Source: Hymenobacter terricola (lineage in GTDB: Bacteria; Bacteroidota; Bacteroidia; Cytophagales; Hymenobacteraceae). From it: DNA of 64,000 nt. This document shows, one piece after another, positions 9,056 to 17,811 of the stretch. The notes under the pieces were generated by a model. The model made no database searches. It worked only from the letters and a program-made list of their open reading frames with translations, and was not told the origin of the DNA. The stretch's first letter is position 1. Each line of letters starts with the position of its first letter. Location: assembly GCF_017921975.2 (NCBI RefSeq), contig NZ_JAGEMO020000001.1:682001-746000 (forward strand). Reading direction: 5' to 3'. Made by a program: the position numbers and the translations under genes.

Positions 9056-9098
9056 GAAGGCTGCCCGGCCCAGGAAAACCTGGTGCCCGGCAGCCTTC
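9056..9098 (-). terminator. Intrinsic terminator of the GH13 gene
   Basis: The long stem GAAGGCTGCCCGG / CCGGGCAGCCTTC (with small bulges) lies between the GH13 stop and the transporter start. A T-rich tail follows on the minus strand. It suggests that the transporter is transcribed at least partly from its own promoter. Confidence 0.7.
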
Positions 9099-9132
9099 AA
9101 ATTTACTGATTGACTTGCGTACTCCGGCAACG

Positions 9133-10956
9133 TTACCGGGACTTTATCTCGAAAATATAGGCCGACAGCGGAGCTAACGTGAGATTTAGGGTATTGCGCG
9201 GCTCCTCCGGGTTGAGAAGGTCGGTGTAGGTATAGAATTTCTTGGTGCTGAGGCCAATGGCCGCCAGGGCTTCGGCGGGGAGGTTGATGACGGGCCGGTA
9301 GGTCTTGTCGGCGCTGAAATTCACGACTATCAGCAGCTGCTGCTTGTCGGTGTAGCGCAGGTAGGTGAAGAGGTGGCGCTGGTCGTATTCCTTGCCCAGG
9401 TTGTTGGCGTCCTGCAACTCGTAGAAGCGGCCTTTGCGAATGGCTTCGTTGGTGCTGGCCACGTTCAGCAGGCGGCTGTAGAAGTCGCGCAGGCTCTTTT
9501 GCTCCGGGCTCAGCTTGGCCCCGTCGAACTTGCCCTGGTTCAGCCATTTCTGGTGTTCAGGCACGCCCCAATAGTCGAAAATTGAGGTGCGGCCGTCTTC
9601 GCTGCTGAAGCCTTCGGCGCCGCGCGCGGGCTCGCCCACTTCCTGCCCGAAGTAGAGCATCACCGGGCCGCTGCCCAGGGTGGCCGTCACGGTCATGGCC
9701 GGAATGGCGCGGCGCGGGTCGGTGGCAAAGTCTTTAGAGGCAATGCGTTGCTCGTCGTGGTTTTCCAGAAAGCGCAGCATGTGCGACGAGAAGCCGTTGC
9801 TCTCGTCCTTCCACACTTTGGTGATGTCCTCCGTGGTGCCTTCCTGGCGCATCAGCTTGCGCAGGCCGTCGTAGAGGCCCACTTTGTCGTAGAGAAAATC
9901 GAATTTTCCTTTGTCGAGGTAGGTTTTGTATTCCTGCGGATTGTAGGCTTCGCCAATGAAAACCAGGCCGGGCTTCACCTTTTTCAGCTCCGGAATCACG
10001 TAGGCCCAGAACTCCACCGGCACCATTTCCACCATGTCGCACCGGAAACCGTCCACGTCCTTGCCGGCCCAGAACACGAGGATGTCGCGCATCTTCTTCC
10101 AGGTGTCGGGCACGGTTTCGAAGTGTGTTTTGCGGCCGTTCTCGTAGTCCACGCCATAGTTCAGCTTCACGGTTTCAAACCAGTCGTTCACACTGGGCGC
10201 TTCCGAAAAAACGTCGTTGCCGGTAGCTTTGGCGGGGGTTTCGAGGTATTTGCCGTCCTCGCGCGGTCCTTTCAGCGGGCCCAGCGGGTTGTAGTTGGCC
10301 GGTACCACGAAGCTTTTGCCGGGCAGGTAGTAAAAGTTGTTGTTGGGCGCGAAGGCCTTGGTTTTGTCGTCCTGGGCACCCAGGTCAACCACGCCCAGTG
10401 GCTTGGCATCCGACTTATAGGAGCGCGCCACGTGGTTCGGGATGAAGTCCATGAGGACTTTCAGGCCGTGGTCGTGGGTGCGCTTGATGAGGGCTTCGTA
10501 CTCCGGCATGCGGTTTTTTACCACCACGGCCAGGTCGGGGGCCACATCGTAATAATCCTTGATGGCGTAGGGCGAGCCGGCGCGGCCCTTCACCACGTCG
10601 GCGTCGTCGGCGGGCACGCCCTGAGTGGTGTAGTCCGTCATGGTGGCGTGCTCAATCACGCCGGTGTACCAGACGTGGCTCACGCCCATTTTCTTGATTT
10701 CGGCGAGGGCCTGGTCGGTAATGTCGTTGAATTTACCACAGCCGTTCTCACCAATGGTGCCGTAGGGCTTGTTCAGCGCCACTTTATTGCCAAACAGGCG
10801 CGTCATCAGCTGGTAAATGACGAGCTTATGGTCCTGGGGTACTTCCGCCGTCGTGTTGGGGTCGTTGGCCGGGGGATGAGTCTTGTGCACGGGCGGAGTA
10901 GGCAAAGAGAAAGCAGCCAAGGTGAGGAGGCCGCCGGCCAGCAACAGTTTTTTCAT
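9133..10956 (-). CDS. Exported GH13 alpha-amylase family enzyme
   Basis: The 607-residue product starts at ATG 10956 (MKKLLLAGGLLTLAAFSLPTPP, a signal peptide); a longer in-frame start at 10986 would lie in the upstream palindrome. GH13 conserved regions are intact: DFIPNHVAR (I), DGFRCDMVEMV with the nucleophile Asp (II), FIGEAYNP with the acid/base Glu (III), FLENHDEQR with the third Asp (IV). It should hydrolyse alpha-1,4-glucans in the periplasm or outside the cell. The C-terminal domain ends in LTLAPLSAYIFEIKSR, the usual beta-sandwich. It lies in a minus-strand block with a second GH13 gene and the SLC45-like transporter. Confidence 0.93.
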   Translation of the reverse strand: MKKLLLAGGLLTLAAFSLPTPPVHKTHPPANDPNTTAEVPQDHKLVIYQLMTRLFGNKVALNKPYGTIGENGCGKFNDITDQALAEIKKMGVSHVWYTGVIEHATMTDYTTQGVPADDADVVKGRAGSPYAIKDYYDVAPDLAVVVKNRMPEYEALIKRTHDHGLKVLMDFIPNHVARSYKSDAKPLGVVDLGAQDDKTKAFAPNNNFYYLPGKSFVVPANYNPLGPLKGPREDGKYLETPAKATGNDVFSEAPSVNDWFETVKLNYGVDYENGRKTHFETVPDTWKKMRDILVFWAGKDVDGFRCDMVEMVPVEFWAYVIPELKKVKPGLVFIGEAYNPQEYKTYLDKGKFDFLYDKVGLYDGLRKLMRQEGTTEDITKVWKDESNGFSSHMLRFLENHDEQRIASKDFATDPRRAIPAMTVTATLGSGPVMLYFGQEVGEPARGAEGFSSEDGRTSIFDYWGVPEHQKWLNQGKFDGAKLSPEQKSLRDFYSRLLNVASTNEAIRKGRFYELQDANNLGKEYDQRHLFTYLRYTDKQQLLIVVNFSADKTYRPVINLPAEALAAIGLSTKKFYTYTDLLNPEEPRNTLNLTLAPLSAYIFEIKSR

Positions 10957-10978
10957 GGTGCGGCAAGATAACAGGTCA

Positions 10979-11068
10979 GTGAACAATTAGCAGTGAACAG
11001 TGAACCGGACGGTTTTACCCGCCGGTTGGCAGCACCGCATTGTTCACTGTTCACTGCTAATTGTTCAC
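10979..11068. repeat. Inverted repeat with 27-bp perfect arms
   Basis: The arms 10979-11005 and 11042-11068 are exact complements (GTGAACAATTAGCAGTGAAC... and reverse). A smaller CCGG/CCGG stem lies inside. It fills most of the gap between the SDR stop and the GH13 start and shares words with the thrA-thrB palindrome. Confidence 0.9.
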
Positions 11069-11075
11069 CGAAAAA

Positions 11076-11783
11076 TTACCATTCCTGTGTGAGCGGGTGC
11101 AGCATCAGCTCATCTACCACCACATGGGGCGGGGCCTCCAGCACGTAGCGCACGGCCTGGGCAATGTCGCTGGGCCGCAGATGGGTTTTCTCCGTTTCCG
11201 CGCTGCCCGGTTTGGTGTCGTTGAAATACGTGTCGACAAACCCCGGGTAGATGACGCTCACCTTGATGCCGTGCGGGCGCACTTCCTTGCGCAGGCTGGC
11301 CAGCACGGCGTCCTGGGCATATTTGCTGGCGCCGTAGGCCGTGCCGTTGGCGAAGGTGCGCTTGGAAACATCGGAGGCAATGCCCACGATGTGGCCTTTG
11401 CGCTGGGCCTTCAGGTGCGGCACGGCGGCCTTGCAGAGCAGGAAAGTGCCTTTCACGTTGGTGTCGAATATCCGGTCCCACTCGGCGCTGCTGAAGTGCT
11501 CCAGCTCGTTGAAGGAGCCCACCCCGGCGTTGCACACCACAATGTCGAGCCGGCCATAGCGGCGCAGCGTTTCGGCCACCACGTGCTGCGCATCCGTCTC
11601 GTCCGCCACGTCGGCCACAATGCTCAGGCCCTGGGTTTTTTGCGTAAGCTCGTCAAGCTCAGCCTCGCTGCGGGCCACGGCCACTACTTTGGCGCCTTGC
11701 ATGGCCAGCAGCAGTGCCGTGGCCCGGCCAATGCCGCGGCTTGCCCCGGAAACGATGGCTACTTGGTTGGTGAGGTCAGTCAT
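11076..11783 (-). CDS. Short-chain dehydrogenase/reductase
   Basis: The 235-residue classical SDR has the Rossmann motif VSGASRGIGRATALLL at residues 10-25, the NAG motif (VVCNAGVG), and the catalytic YGASK (Tyr-x-x-x-Lys) with an upstream Ser (GIASDVSK). Substrate unknown; closest in style to 3-oxoacyl-ACP-reductase-like and sepiapterin-reductase-like SDRs. It sits between two GH13 genes, separated from each by long palindromes, so co-regulation is not certain. Confidence 0.9.
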   Translation of the reverse strand: MTDLTNQVAIVSGASRGIGRATALLLAMQGAKVVAVARSEAELDELTQKTQGLSIVADVADETDAQHVVAETLRRYGRLDIVVCNAGVGSFNELEHFSSAEWDRIFDTNVKGTFLLCKAAVPHLKAQRKGHIVGIASDVSKRTFANGTAYGASKYAQDAVLASLRKEVRPHGIKVSVIYPGFVDTYFNDTKPGSAETEKTHLRPSDIAQAVRYVLEAPPHVVVDELMLHPLTQEW

Positions 11784-11790
11784 AAGCGCA

Positions 11791-11926
11791 GAGTCTTGCG
11801 AAGTTTACAATCAAGTCCCGCAAAGGCGAATGGTAATGCTGCTTCGCCGAATTTAAGAAAAAATAGTTGCAAGAAGTTACAAGAAATCAGTGCCTTTGCG
11901 AGACTTGATTGTGAACTTCGCGAAGC
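11791..11926. repeat. Inverted repeat filling the GH13-SDR spacer
   Basis: The left arm 11791-11827 (GAGTCTTGCGAAGTTTACAA...) pairs with the right arm 11892-11926 with a few mismatches. The unit reaches from just before the SDR start to just after the upstream GH13 stop. Its sequence is unrelated to the other palindromes here. Confidence 0.85.
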
Positions 11927-11934
11927 CTAGCGCG

Positions 11935-13830
11935 CTATTTTCGCAACTCCACTACCCAGGCCGTATGGGCCGGCACATTCAGGGCCTTCAAATCCGAAAT
12001 GGTGGCCCCGCTCACTACCTCAATTCCTGAGGAAAAGCCGTCGGTTCGCTCCGCGAAGCGGGTGCCGTCCACCTTCTTCTCTTCCTTGGTGTTGTTGGCA
12101 ATAATCATCACGCACTCGCCGCCCTCGTTGTAGCGGAAATACGTGTACACGCCGTCCTGCGGAATGAATTGCATGAGTTTGCCGCTCGATAAAACCGGGT
12201 GCGTTTTGCGGTAGTTGGCCAGCTTGCTCACGTAGTCGAACGCCAGGCCGGCCTGGCCGGTGCGCGCCGCGAAATAATTGTTCTTGTCAGCGGCCCAGCC
12301 ACCGGGGAAATCCTCGCGCACCTTGCCGTCGGGGTTCGAGAAATTCTTCATCAGTACTTCGGTGCCATAATAAATTTGAGGAGTGCCGCGCAACGTGAGC
12401 AGCCAGGCCATGCCGGTCTTGAACTTGTTGAAATCCTCCCCAATCACCGAATAGATGCGGCTCATGTCGTGGTTGTCGAGGCAGGTTACGTTGCGCGTGG
12501 CATCCACGTACAGCCAGTCGGCCTGCAGGGCGTGGTAGAGCTGGCCCAGGTCGCCGTTTTCTGTTTTGAGGACGTCGCGGATGGCGAAGCAGGTTTGAAA
12601 ATCCAGCACGGCCGGCAGGTTCGATTTGAAGCCATTCACCGGAGGCAGAATGTTCTGGGCAAAGAACGCCTGCTGGGCTTCGGTGGCCTCCATGGCCTCG
12701 CCAAACAGCGCCAGCTTGGGGTACTCCTCGGCAATGGCCTTGCCCCAGGTCATGAGGAACTGCGGGTCCGAATACGGGTACGTATCGATGCGGTAGCCGT
12801 CGAGGCCGGTGCTTTCCACCCACCACAGGAAATTCTGAATCAGGTAGGTGGCCACCAGCGGGTTGCCCTGGTTTACGTCGGGCATGGTGGTGTCAAACCA
12901 GCCGTCATTAAACAACGTGTAGTCGCGCTTCGAGCCGTAAGGGTCGTTGAGGGCGTAAGCGCTGTAGTTGCTGCGCGTGAAGGTGGGGAAGGCGTGGAAC
13001 CAGTCGGCCGCCGGCTTGTCGAGGAATAAATGATGGTAGCTGCCCCAGTGGTTGAGCACGATGTCCTGCACCACTTTCAGGCCGTCGGCGTGCGCGGCTT
13101 TCACAAATTGCTGGTACTCTTGGTTGGTGCCGTAGCGTGGGTCGATTTTGTAGCAGTCCGTCACGGCGTAGCCGTGGTAGCTGGCCTTGGGCATGTCGTT
13201 CTCAATGAGCGGCGTGGGCCAGATAGCCGTGGCCCCCAGCTGCTTGAAGTAAGCAAAGTGGTTCTGAATGCCCTTGATGTCGCCGCCGTGGCGGGCATAC
13301 ATCGAGTCGCGGGCAATGTGGTTGACGCGGGTACCCTTCACCACGTCGTTCTTCGGGTCACCGTTCGAGAACCGGTCGGGCATCAGCATGTAAATAAAAT
13401 CGGCCTGCGTGAGGCCCTGCGTGCGGTTCGGGTCGGTGTTGCGGGCGCGCAGCTCGTAGCTGTAGGCCAGCTTTTTGCCGCCGCTGAAGGTGAGCTTCAA
13501 CTGGCCCGGCTTGGCTTCGGGGCCGATGGTGAGGTTGACGACGAGGTAGTTGGGGCTTTCCAGCTTTTGGCTGCCTTCCAGCGCCACGCCGGGGTAGGCG
13601 GCCAGGCTAGCCGTGGCCCCCGAAATACCAGCCGCGTGCACCAGCAGCTGCAGCTTGGGGTTTTTCATGCCTACCCACCAGTACGTGGGGTCGATGCGGA
13701 CGGCAGGGGCCGCTTTGGAATGGTCGGCGCTACTGACGGTGTTTTGGAGCGGGCGGGCTGTAGCTGCAACGGGCGGAGCGAAAGCGAGCAGCGGCACTGC
13801 TGCTGCCAGCAAAAGGCGTGGGAATTTCAT
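11935..13830 (-). CDS. Exported GH13 enzyme, cyclomaltodextrinase/neopullulanase type
   Basis: The 631-residue protein has a signal peptide (LLLAAAVPLLAFAPPVAATA). Residues about 45-135 form an N-terminal Ig-like domain of the cyclomaltodextrinase type (TYWWVGMKNPKLQLLVH). The GH13 barrel follows with DIVLNHWGS (I), GYRIDTYPYSD (II), LFGEAMEA (III) and CLDNHDMSR (IV), and a beta domain closes the protein. This layout matches SusA-like neopullulanases that act on maltodextrins, cyclodextrins or pullulan in the periplasm. With the other GH13 enzyme and the transporter it forms an alpha-glucan utilisation block. Confidence 0.93.
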   Translation of the reverse strand: MKFPRLLLAAAVPLLAFAPPVAATARPLQNTVSSADHSKAAPAVRIDPTYWWVGMKNPKLQLLVHAAGISGATASLAAYPGVALEGSQKLESPNYLVVNLTIGPEAKPGQLKLTFSGGKKLAYSYELRARNTDPNRTQGLTQADFIYMLMPDRFSNGDPKNDVVKGTRVNHIARDSMYARHGGDIKGIQNHFAYFKQLGATAIWPTPLIENDMPKASYHGYAVTDCYKIDPRYGTNQEYQQFVKAAHADGLKVVQDIVLNHWGSYHHLFLDKPAADWFHAFPTFTRSNYSAYALNDPYGSKRDYTLFNDGWFDTTMPDVNQGNPLVATYLIQNFLWWVESTGLDGYRIDTYPYSDPQFLMTWGKAIAEEYPKLALFGEAMEATEAQQAFFAQNILPPVNGFKSNLPAVLDFQTCFAIRDVLKTENGDLGQLYHALQADWLYVDATRNVTCLDNHDMSRIYSVIGEDFNKFKTGMAWLLTLRGTPQIYYGTEVLMKNFSNPDGKVREDFPGGWAADKNNYFAARTGQAGLAFDYVSKLANYRKTHPVLSSGKLMQFIPQDGVYTYFRYNEGGECVMIIANNTKEEKKVDGTRFAERTDGFSSGIEVVSGATISDLKALNVPAHTAWVVELRK

Positions 13831-13860
13831 GCAAAAAGGGCGTTAGGATAGCATCAGGGC

Positions 13861-13868
13861 CAAAAGTA
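13861..13868 (-). promoter_or_regulatory. Bacteroidetes -7 element of the GH13 gene
   Basis: The minus strand reads TACTTTTG, an exact TAnnTTTG, 30 bases before the ATG at 13830. No clear -33 TTTG is seen at the usual spacing. Confidence 0.55.
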
Positions 13869-13943
13869 CGGCTTTCCAGCTTGGCGCATTCTGCGCAACC
13901 GTTTCCATTCCGGAAATAAATTTGTCGCATCTCAGGAAAGCAA

Positions 13944-13977
13944 AAGCGCCCGCTACCGAAACTGGCAGCGGGCGCTT
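13944..13977 (-). terminator. Intrinsic terminator of the lipoprotein gene
   Basis: The stem AAGCGCCCGCT / AGCGGGCGCTT with a 12-base loop lies just beyond the stop of the 14022-15458 gene, with T residues following on the minus strand. Confidence 0.8.
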
Positions 13978-14021
13978 CTCTACTTGTTCAGGTGGCCGCT
14001 ACGGGCAGCCGATATCGAACC

Positions 14022-15458
14022 TTACTGCAGCTTGGCCAGCCAGAGGGAGGCGTTCATGTGCAGCTTGGCATGGCTGGCGATTTCAGTCCAGCCGGGGTAC
14101 ACGGTGTTGCCGGGGCTGCCGGTGCCGTCGTCGGCCGGCGACGAATCGGTGATGCACACCACGCGGCCCGTGCCGTAGGTGCTGCTCAGGCACATGATGT
14201 TGGTGTTGCCTTGCGAGGCGGTGCTCTGCCAAATCAGCGGCGCAGCGGCCGAACCCGAGGTTTTGGTGATGGTGGCGCCGTTCGAGAATTTCAGCTGCGT
14301 CACGTCGCCCTGCGAGCCGTGCAGGATGGTGTTGGTGCTGCTGGCCAACACGTTGCTGGTGGTTTCCGAAATGTTGGTCAGGGCAATGCTGTAGCCGAAG
14401 GGGTTGGCCTGCACTGAGTTGTTGGTCATCAAATCGTTCCAGATGGCGGGCGAGTCGTAGCCGTCGTTGTTGCGGTCCGACACGGTGTGGTCGGAAATCA
14501 TGAACAGGCCGCCGCCGTTTTTCACGAAGTTGACAATGGCCGATTTCTCTGTGGCCGTGAACAGCGTATTCGGCTCATCCACCACAAACACGCTGTAGTT
14601 GGCCAAATCCTGCGGGTTCGAAGCATTGCCGTAGGTAATGGCCGTGCCCAGAGGCAGGTTTTCCACGCTATTGCCCAGCTTCACCAGGGCCACGCCCCAG
14701 GAGGAAAGGGCCGCCGTCCAGTAGCTTTCCGGCGTGCTGGCCGTGATGCCCGACGCGGCGGGCGTGGGGTAGCGCGGCACTACGCCGCCGTCCACGTCCA
14801 GCACCCAGTCGGCGTTGCCGGCCGTTTCGGCCTTGGTGGCGTCAAACAGGAATTTCTTGCCGCCGGTGCCACCGCCGCCGCCGCTGTAGCTTTCCACGGT
14901 GATGTTATCGAAGTTGAGGCGGTTGGTGCTGCCATCGGTTTTGCGCACTTGCAGGCGCACGGTGCCGGCCAGGTTCACCGTGAAGGAGGCTGTGCTGAGT
15001 GCCGTGCTGCCCGTGGTGATGGTGCTGCCCACTTTGGCGTAGGAAGAGCCGCTATTGGCCGAGGCCCACAGTTCCCAGGTGCCGCTGGCATCGGTGCCGT
15101 AGAGGGCGTGGCCCACCGTCACGACGCCGGCGCCGGCGGTCAGGTCAAAGTTCATGCTCAGCGAGCCGCTGTTGCGCACGCGGGTCGACTGCGTGCCCGT
15201 TTTGGCATCGGCCGTGGTGTTGCCAATCAGGGCGTCGTTCAGCGTCCAGGAGCCGGAGCCGAGCGTAACCGAGCCGGTGGTGTAGGCCGTTTTGGTTCCC
15301 GTCTCAAACCCCTCCGGGAAACCCGGCGCCGATACGTTCTGCGTAGTGGCGGCGGCGACCGGCGTTTCCGGCGTAGGTTCCGATTTGGAACAGCTTGCGA
15401 ATAGGACTGCACCCAGCAGCGGCGCTACCAGGTAGCGGGCGGAAAATGTCATGCGCAT
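14022..15458 (-). CDS. Lipoprotein with jelly-roll-like domain and GATase-like C-terminus
   Basis: The 478-residue protein has a lipoprotein signal (LLGAVLFASC). Residues about 45-190 form a repeated-strand domain (GFETGTKTAYTTGSVTLGSG ... FDNITVESY) that Bacteroidota often append to exported hydrolases and nucleases. A Gly-rich linker (SGGGGGTGG) follows. The C-terminal part (KSAIVNFVKNGGGLFMISDH ... GTGRVVCITDSSPADDG) looks like the class I glutamine-amidotransferase-like fold used in ThuA/DUF4350-type proteins, without a clear catalytic Cys. Function unknown; it may bind sugar or nucleic acid at the cell surface. An alternative ATG is two codons downstream. Confidence 0.65.
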   Translation of the reverse strand: MRMTFSARYLVAPLLGAVLFASCSKSEPTPETPVAAATTQNVSAPGFPEGFETGTKTAYTTGSVTLGSGSWTLNDALIGNTTADAKTGTQSTRVRNSGSLSMNFDLTAGAGVVTVGHALYGTDASGTWELWASANSGSSYAKVGSTITTGSTALSTASFTVNLAGTVRLQVRKTDGSTNRLNFDNITVESYSGGGGGTGGKKFLFDATKAETAGNADWVLDVDGGVVPRYPTPAASGITASTPESYWTAALSSWGVALVKLGNSVENLPLGTAITYGNASNPQDLANYSVFVVDEPNTLFTATEKSAIVNFVKNGGGLFMISDHTVSDRNNDGYDSPAIWNDLMTNNSVQANPFGYSIALTNISETTSNVLASSTNTILHGSQGDVTQLKFSNGATITKTSGSAAAPLIWQSTASQGNTNIMCLSSTYGTGRVVCITDSSPADDGTGSPGNTVYPGWTEIASHAKLHMNASLWLAKLQ

Positions 15459-15498
15459 ACGTGTGAAACTGAGGTTGAAAAGTACGAGAACAAAGCAT

Positions 15499-15506
15499 CA
15501 AAGCTA
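15499..15506 (-). promoter_or_regulatory. Bacteroidetes -7 element of the lipoprotein gene
   Basis: The minus strand reads TAGCTTTG, an exact TAnnTTTG, about 40 bases before the ATG at 15458. A TTG lies 22 bases further upstream on the same strand. Confidence 0.5.
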
Positions 15507-15509
15507 GAG

Positions 15510-15977
15510 CAAGTAGTCAGTTACGTTGCAATACACGAGATTACAAGATTATGTCATTATATTAAAAAATCATTAATAATAATTGCATATAATTGAATTA
15601 TTGACACTTTTTAATTTGATTTACCACGTTGTGCTGCCAATTTCACCAAAAATGGCAGGTCTTACGGAGCAAGCCTGCTGGCAGTGCTGCCTTGCCGCTT
15701 GCTGCCGGAGGATTGCCCAGCCGCCCGGCAATGAATTTAGACTGAACCTACTGCCTTCGGGTGTTACAAATTGCTGGTTGGTATACTGCTGATAATGTAC
15801 AGGTTGTGTAATGCTAACGTTTGTGCAAGTAGGTTCTATGTATCAAGTTGTTGCGTTTTTTGGCGGAATGCTTCGGACCTTGCGGCCGCGCCGACCTATG
15901 GAGCCTGGGTTGGTGTCCCCGTTTTTAATCCAGCATTTTCTTACCGGCACGCGCAATGGCGTGCACCTTACCTCTCT
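15510..15977. other. AT-rich divergent spacer before the phosphorylase gene
   Basis: About 470 bases separate the minus-strand lipoprotein gene from the plus-strand phosphorylase. Bases 15540-15640 are strongly AT-rich against the 62% GC background, which fits a divergent promoter region. The phosphorylase frame is open upstream to 15771, but that stretch has no family resemblance and unusual composition, so I treat it as leader. No RNA gene is recognised. Confidence 0.45.
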
Positions 15978-17630
15978 ATGGCATTTACGTTCAAATCCTA
16001 CGCGCCCGCGGCCAAATACAAGACGGCCGCCGCGTATTTCTCGATGGAATTCGCCGTCGACCAGGCCCTCAAAACCTATTCCGGCGGCCTCGGCTTTCTG
16101 GCCGGTTCGCACATGCGCTCCGGCTACGAGCTGAAGCAAAACCTGGTGGGCATCAGCATTCTGTGGAGCTTTGGCTACTACGACCAGGGCCGTGGCGAAG
16201 ACCAGAGCATGCGCGCCGAATTCCGCCAGAAGCACTACTCTTTTCTGGAAGACACGGGCATCGTTTTCCCCATCACCATTCACGGCGCTGATGTGCACGT
16301 GAAGGCCCTGTACCTGGCCCCCGAAGTGTTTGGCACGGTGCCGATGTTCTTCCTGACCACCGACATCGCCGAGAATGACTACCTCTCGCGCACCATCTCG
16401 CACCACCTCTACGACCCGGACGCGGCGGCTCGCGTGGCCCAGAGCATCCTGCTGGGCGTGGGCGGCGGCAAGCTGCTCGACGTGCTCGGCCGCAAAACCG
16501 ACGTCTACCACCTCAACGAAGGCCACGGCCTGCCGCTGGCGTTTTATCTCTACGAAAAGCATGGCCGCGACCTGGCCGAGGTGCAAAAGCGCCTCGTGTT
16601 CACGACGCATACCCCGGAGCTGGCCGGCAACGAGGAGCGCCCCATGAAGCTGCTGACGGACATGACGTTCTTCGGCTCGGTGCCGGAAGCCGAAATTCGC
16701 CGCGTAACCCGCATCGGCAACGGCGACGCGCTGAACTACACGCTCACTGCTCTACGCTTTGCCCGTAAGGCCAACGCGGTGAGCAAAGTACACGGCACAG
16801 TGGCCAACGAAATGTGGGGCCACTACGAAGGCATTTGCCCCATCATTCCCATCACCAACGCCCAGAACGGCACCTATTGGCGCGACCCGCAGCTGGCGGC
16901 CGCCAACAAGAGCAAGGACGATGCCGCCTTGCTGGCCCGCAAGCAGGAGCTGAAAAAGGACCTGTTTAAAATCGTGGCCGACCAGACCGGCAACATCTTC
17001 GACCCCGCCGTCATTACCATCGTGTGGGCCCGCCGCTTTGCGGCCTACAAGCGTGCCGACCTGATTCTGCGCCACTTCGAGCGCTTTGTGGAGCTGGCCA
17101 ATAATTCGCAACACCCCATCCAGGTGATTTGGGCCGGCAAGCCCTACCCGAAGGATTATGGCGCGGTGGCCTCGTTCAATGAAATCATCAAGCGCACGGC
17201 CAACCTGAAGAACTGCGCCGTCCTCACCGGCTACGAGCTGGGCCTGTCGGCCGCCCTCAAGAAGGGCTCCGACGTCTGGCTGAATACGCCGCGCTTCCCG
17301 CGCGAGGCCAGCGGCACCAGCGGCATGACCGCCGCCATGAATGCCAGCGTAAACCTGAGCATCGCCGATGGCTGGATTCCCGAATTCTGCAAAGACGGTG
17401 AAAACGGCTTCCTCATCCCCATTGCCGACGTGACCCTGCCCGATAACGTGAAGGACGATTCGGAGGCCACCGCGCTGCTCGACGTGCTCGAAAAAACGGT
17501 GCTGCCGCTGTACTACGACCAGCCCAAGAACTTCCTGAAAGTGGTAAAAACCGCCATGAAGGACGTGGAGCCCGAATTCGAATCGGGCCGCATGGCCAAG
17601 GAATACTACGAGTTGCTGTATAAAATCTGA
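15978..17630 (+). CDS. Alpha-glucan phosphorylase-family protein (GT35-like, short form)
   Basis: From ATG 15978 the product is 550 residues, the size of the short alpha-glucan phosphorylase family rather than the 800-residue glycogen phosphorylases. It has AAYFSMEFAVDQALKTYSGG near the N-terminus, VYHLNEGHG at about 190, the WARRFAAYKR segment (here IVWARRFAAYKRADL) and NTPRFPREASGTSGM near 445. At the place where the PLP lysine is expected (GTSGMK), this protein has threonine (GTSGMT, residue 451, codon 17328-17330). The role is presumably release or synthesis of glucose-1-phosphate from maltodextrin in the cytoplasm, matching the amylase block, but the missing lysine makes the mechanism uncertain. 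Confidence 0.8.
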   Translation: MAFTFKSYAPAAKYKTAAAYFSMEFAVDQALKTYSGGLGFLAGSHMRSGYELKQNLVGISILWSFGYYDQGRGEDQSMRAEFRQKHYSFLEDTGIVFPITIHGADVHVKALYLAPEVFGTVPMFFLTTDIAENDYLSRTISHHLYDPDAAARVAQSILLGVGGGKLLDVLGRKTDVYHLNEGHGLPLAFYLYEKHGRDLAEVQKRLVFTTHTPELAGNEERPMKLLTDMTFFGSVPEAEIRRVTRIGNGDALNYTLTALRFARKANAVSKVHGTVANEMWGHYEGICPIIPITNAQNGTYWRDPQLAAANKSKDDAALLARKQELKKDLFKIVADQTGNIFDPAVITIVWARRFAAYKRADLILRHFERFVELANNSQHPIQVIWAGKPYPKDYGAVASFNEIIKRTANLKNCAVLTGYELGLSAALKKGSDVWLNTPRFPREASGTSGMTAAMNASVNLSIADGWIPEFCKDGENGFLIPIADVTLPDNVKDDSEATALLDVLEKTVLPLYYDQPKNFLKVVKTAMKDVEPEFESGRMAKEYYELLYKI

Positions 17631-17810
17631 CCACAGATTTAACGGATTTCAACGGAGTAAAACGGATTTTTTGTGGTTCCGTAAAGAAGCCCCAACGCGG
17701 TCATTGCCGTGTTGGGGCTTTTCTGTTGCCAATGCCCCGGCGATTCGTTCATCGGTTGGCAACCACAAAAAATCCGTTTTATCCGTTGAAATCCGTCAAA
17801 TCTGTGGTCC
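17629..17810. repeat. Approx. 50-bp-arm inverted repeat around a terminator
   Basis: The left arm 17629-17678 (GACCACAGATTTAACGGATT...) starts on the phosphorylase stop codon. The right arm 17761-17810 is its complement with about three mismatches and ends one base before the next ATG. A separate intrinsic terminator sits in the loop. Confidence 0.9.
17687..17720 (+). terminator. Intrinsic terminator after the phosphorylase gene
   Basis: The stem AAGCCCCAAC / GTTGGGGCTT, extended inward by CGG/CCG, is followed by TTTTCTGTT. It lies inside the loop of the larger palindrome. Confidence 0.85.
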
Positions 17811-17811
17811 T

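Noticed and set aside
15771..15977. N-terminal extension of the phosphorylase-like gene
   Set aside because: The stretch is Cys-rich and unlike the family, while the family N-terminus begins at ATG 15978.
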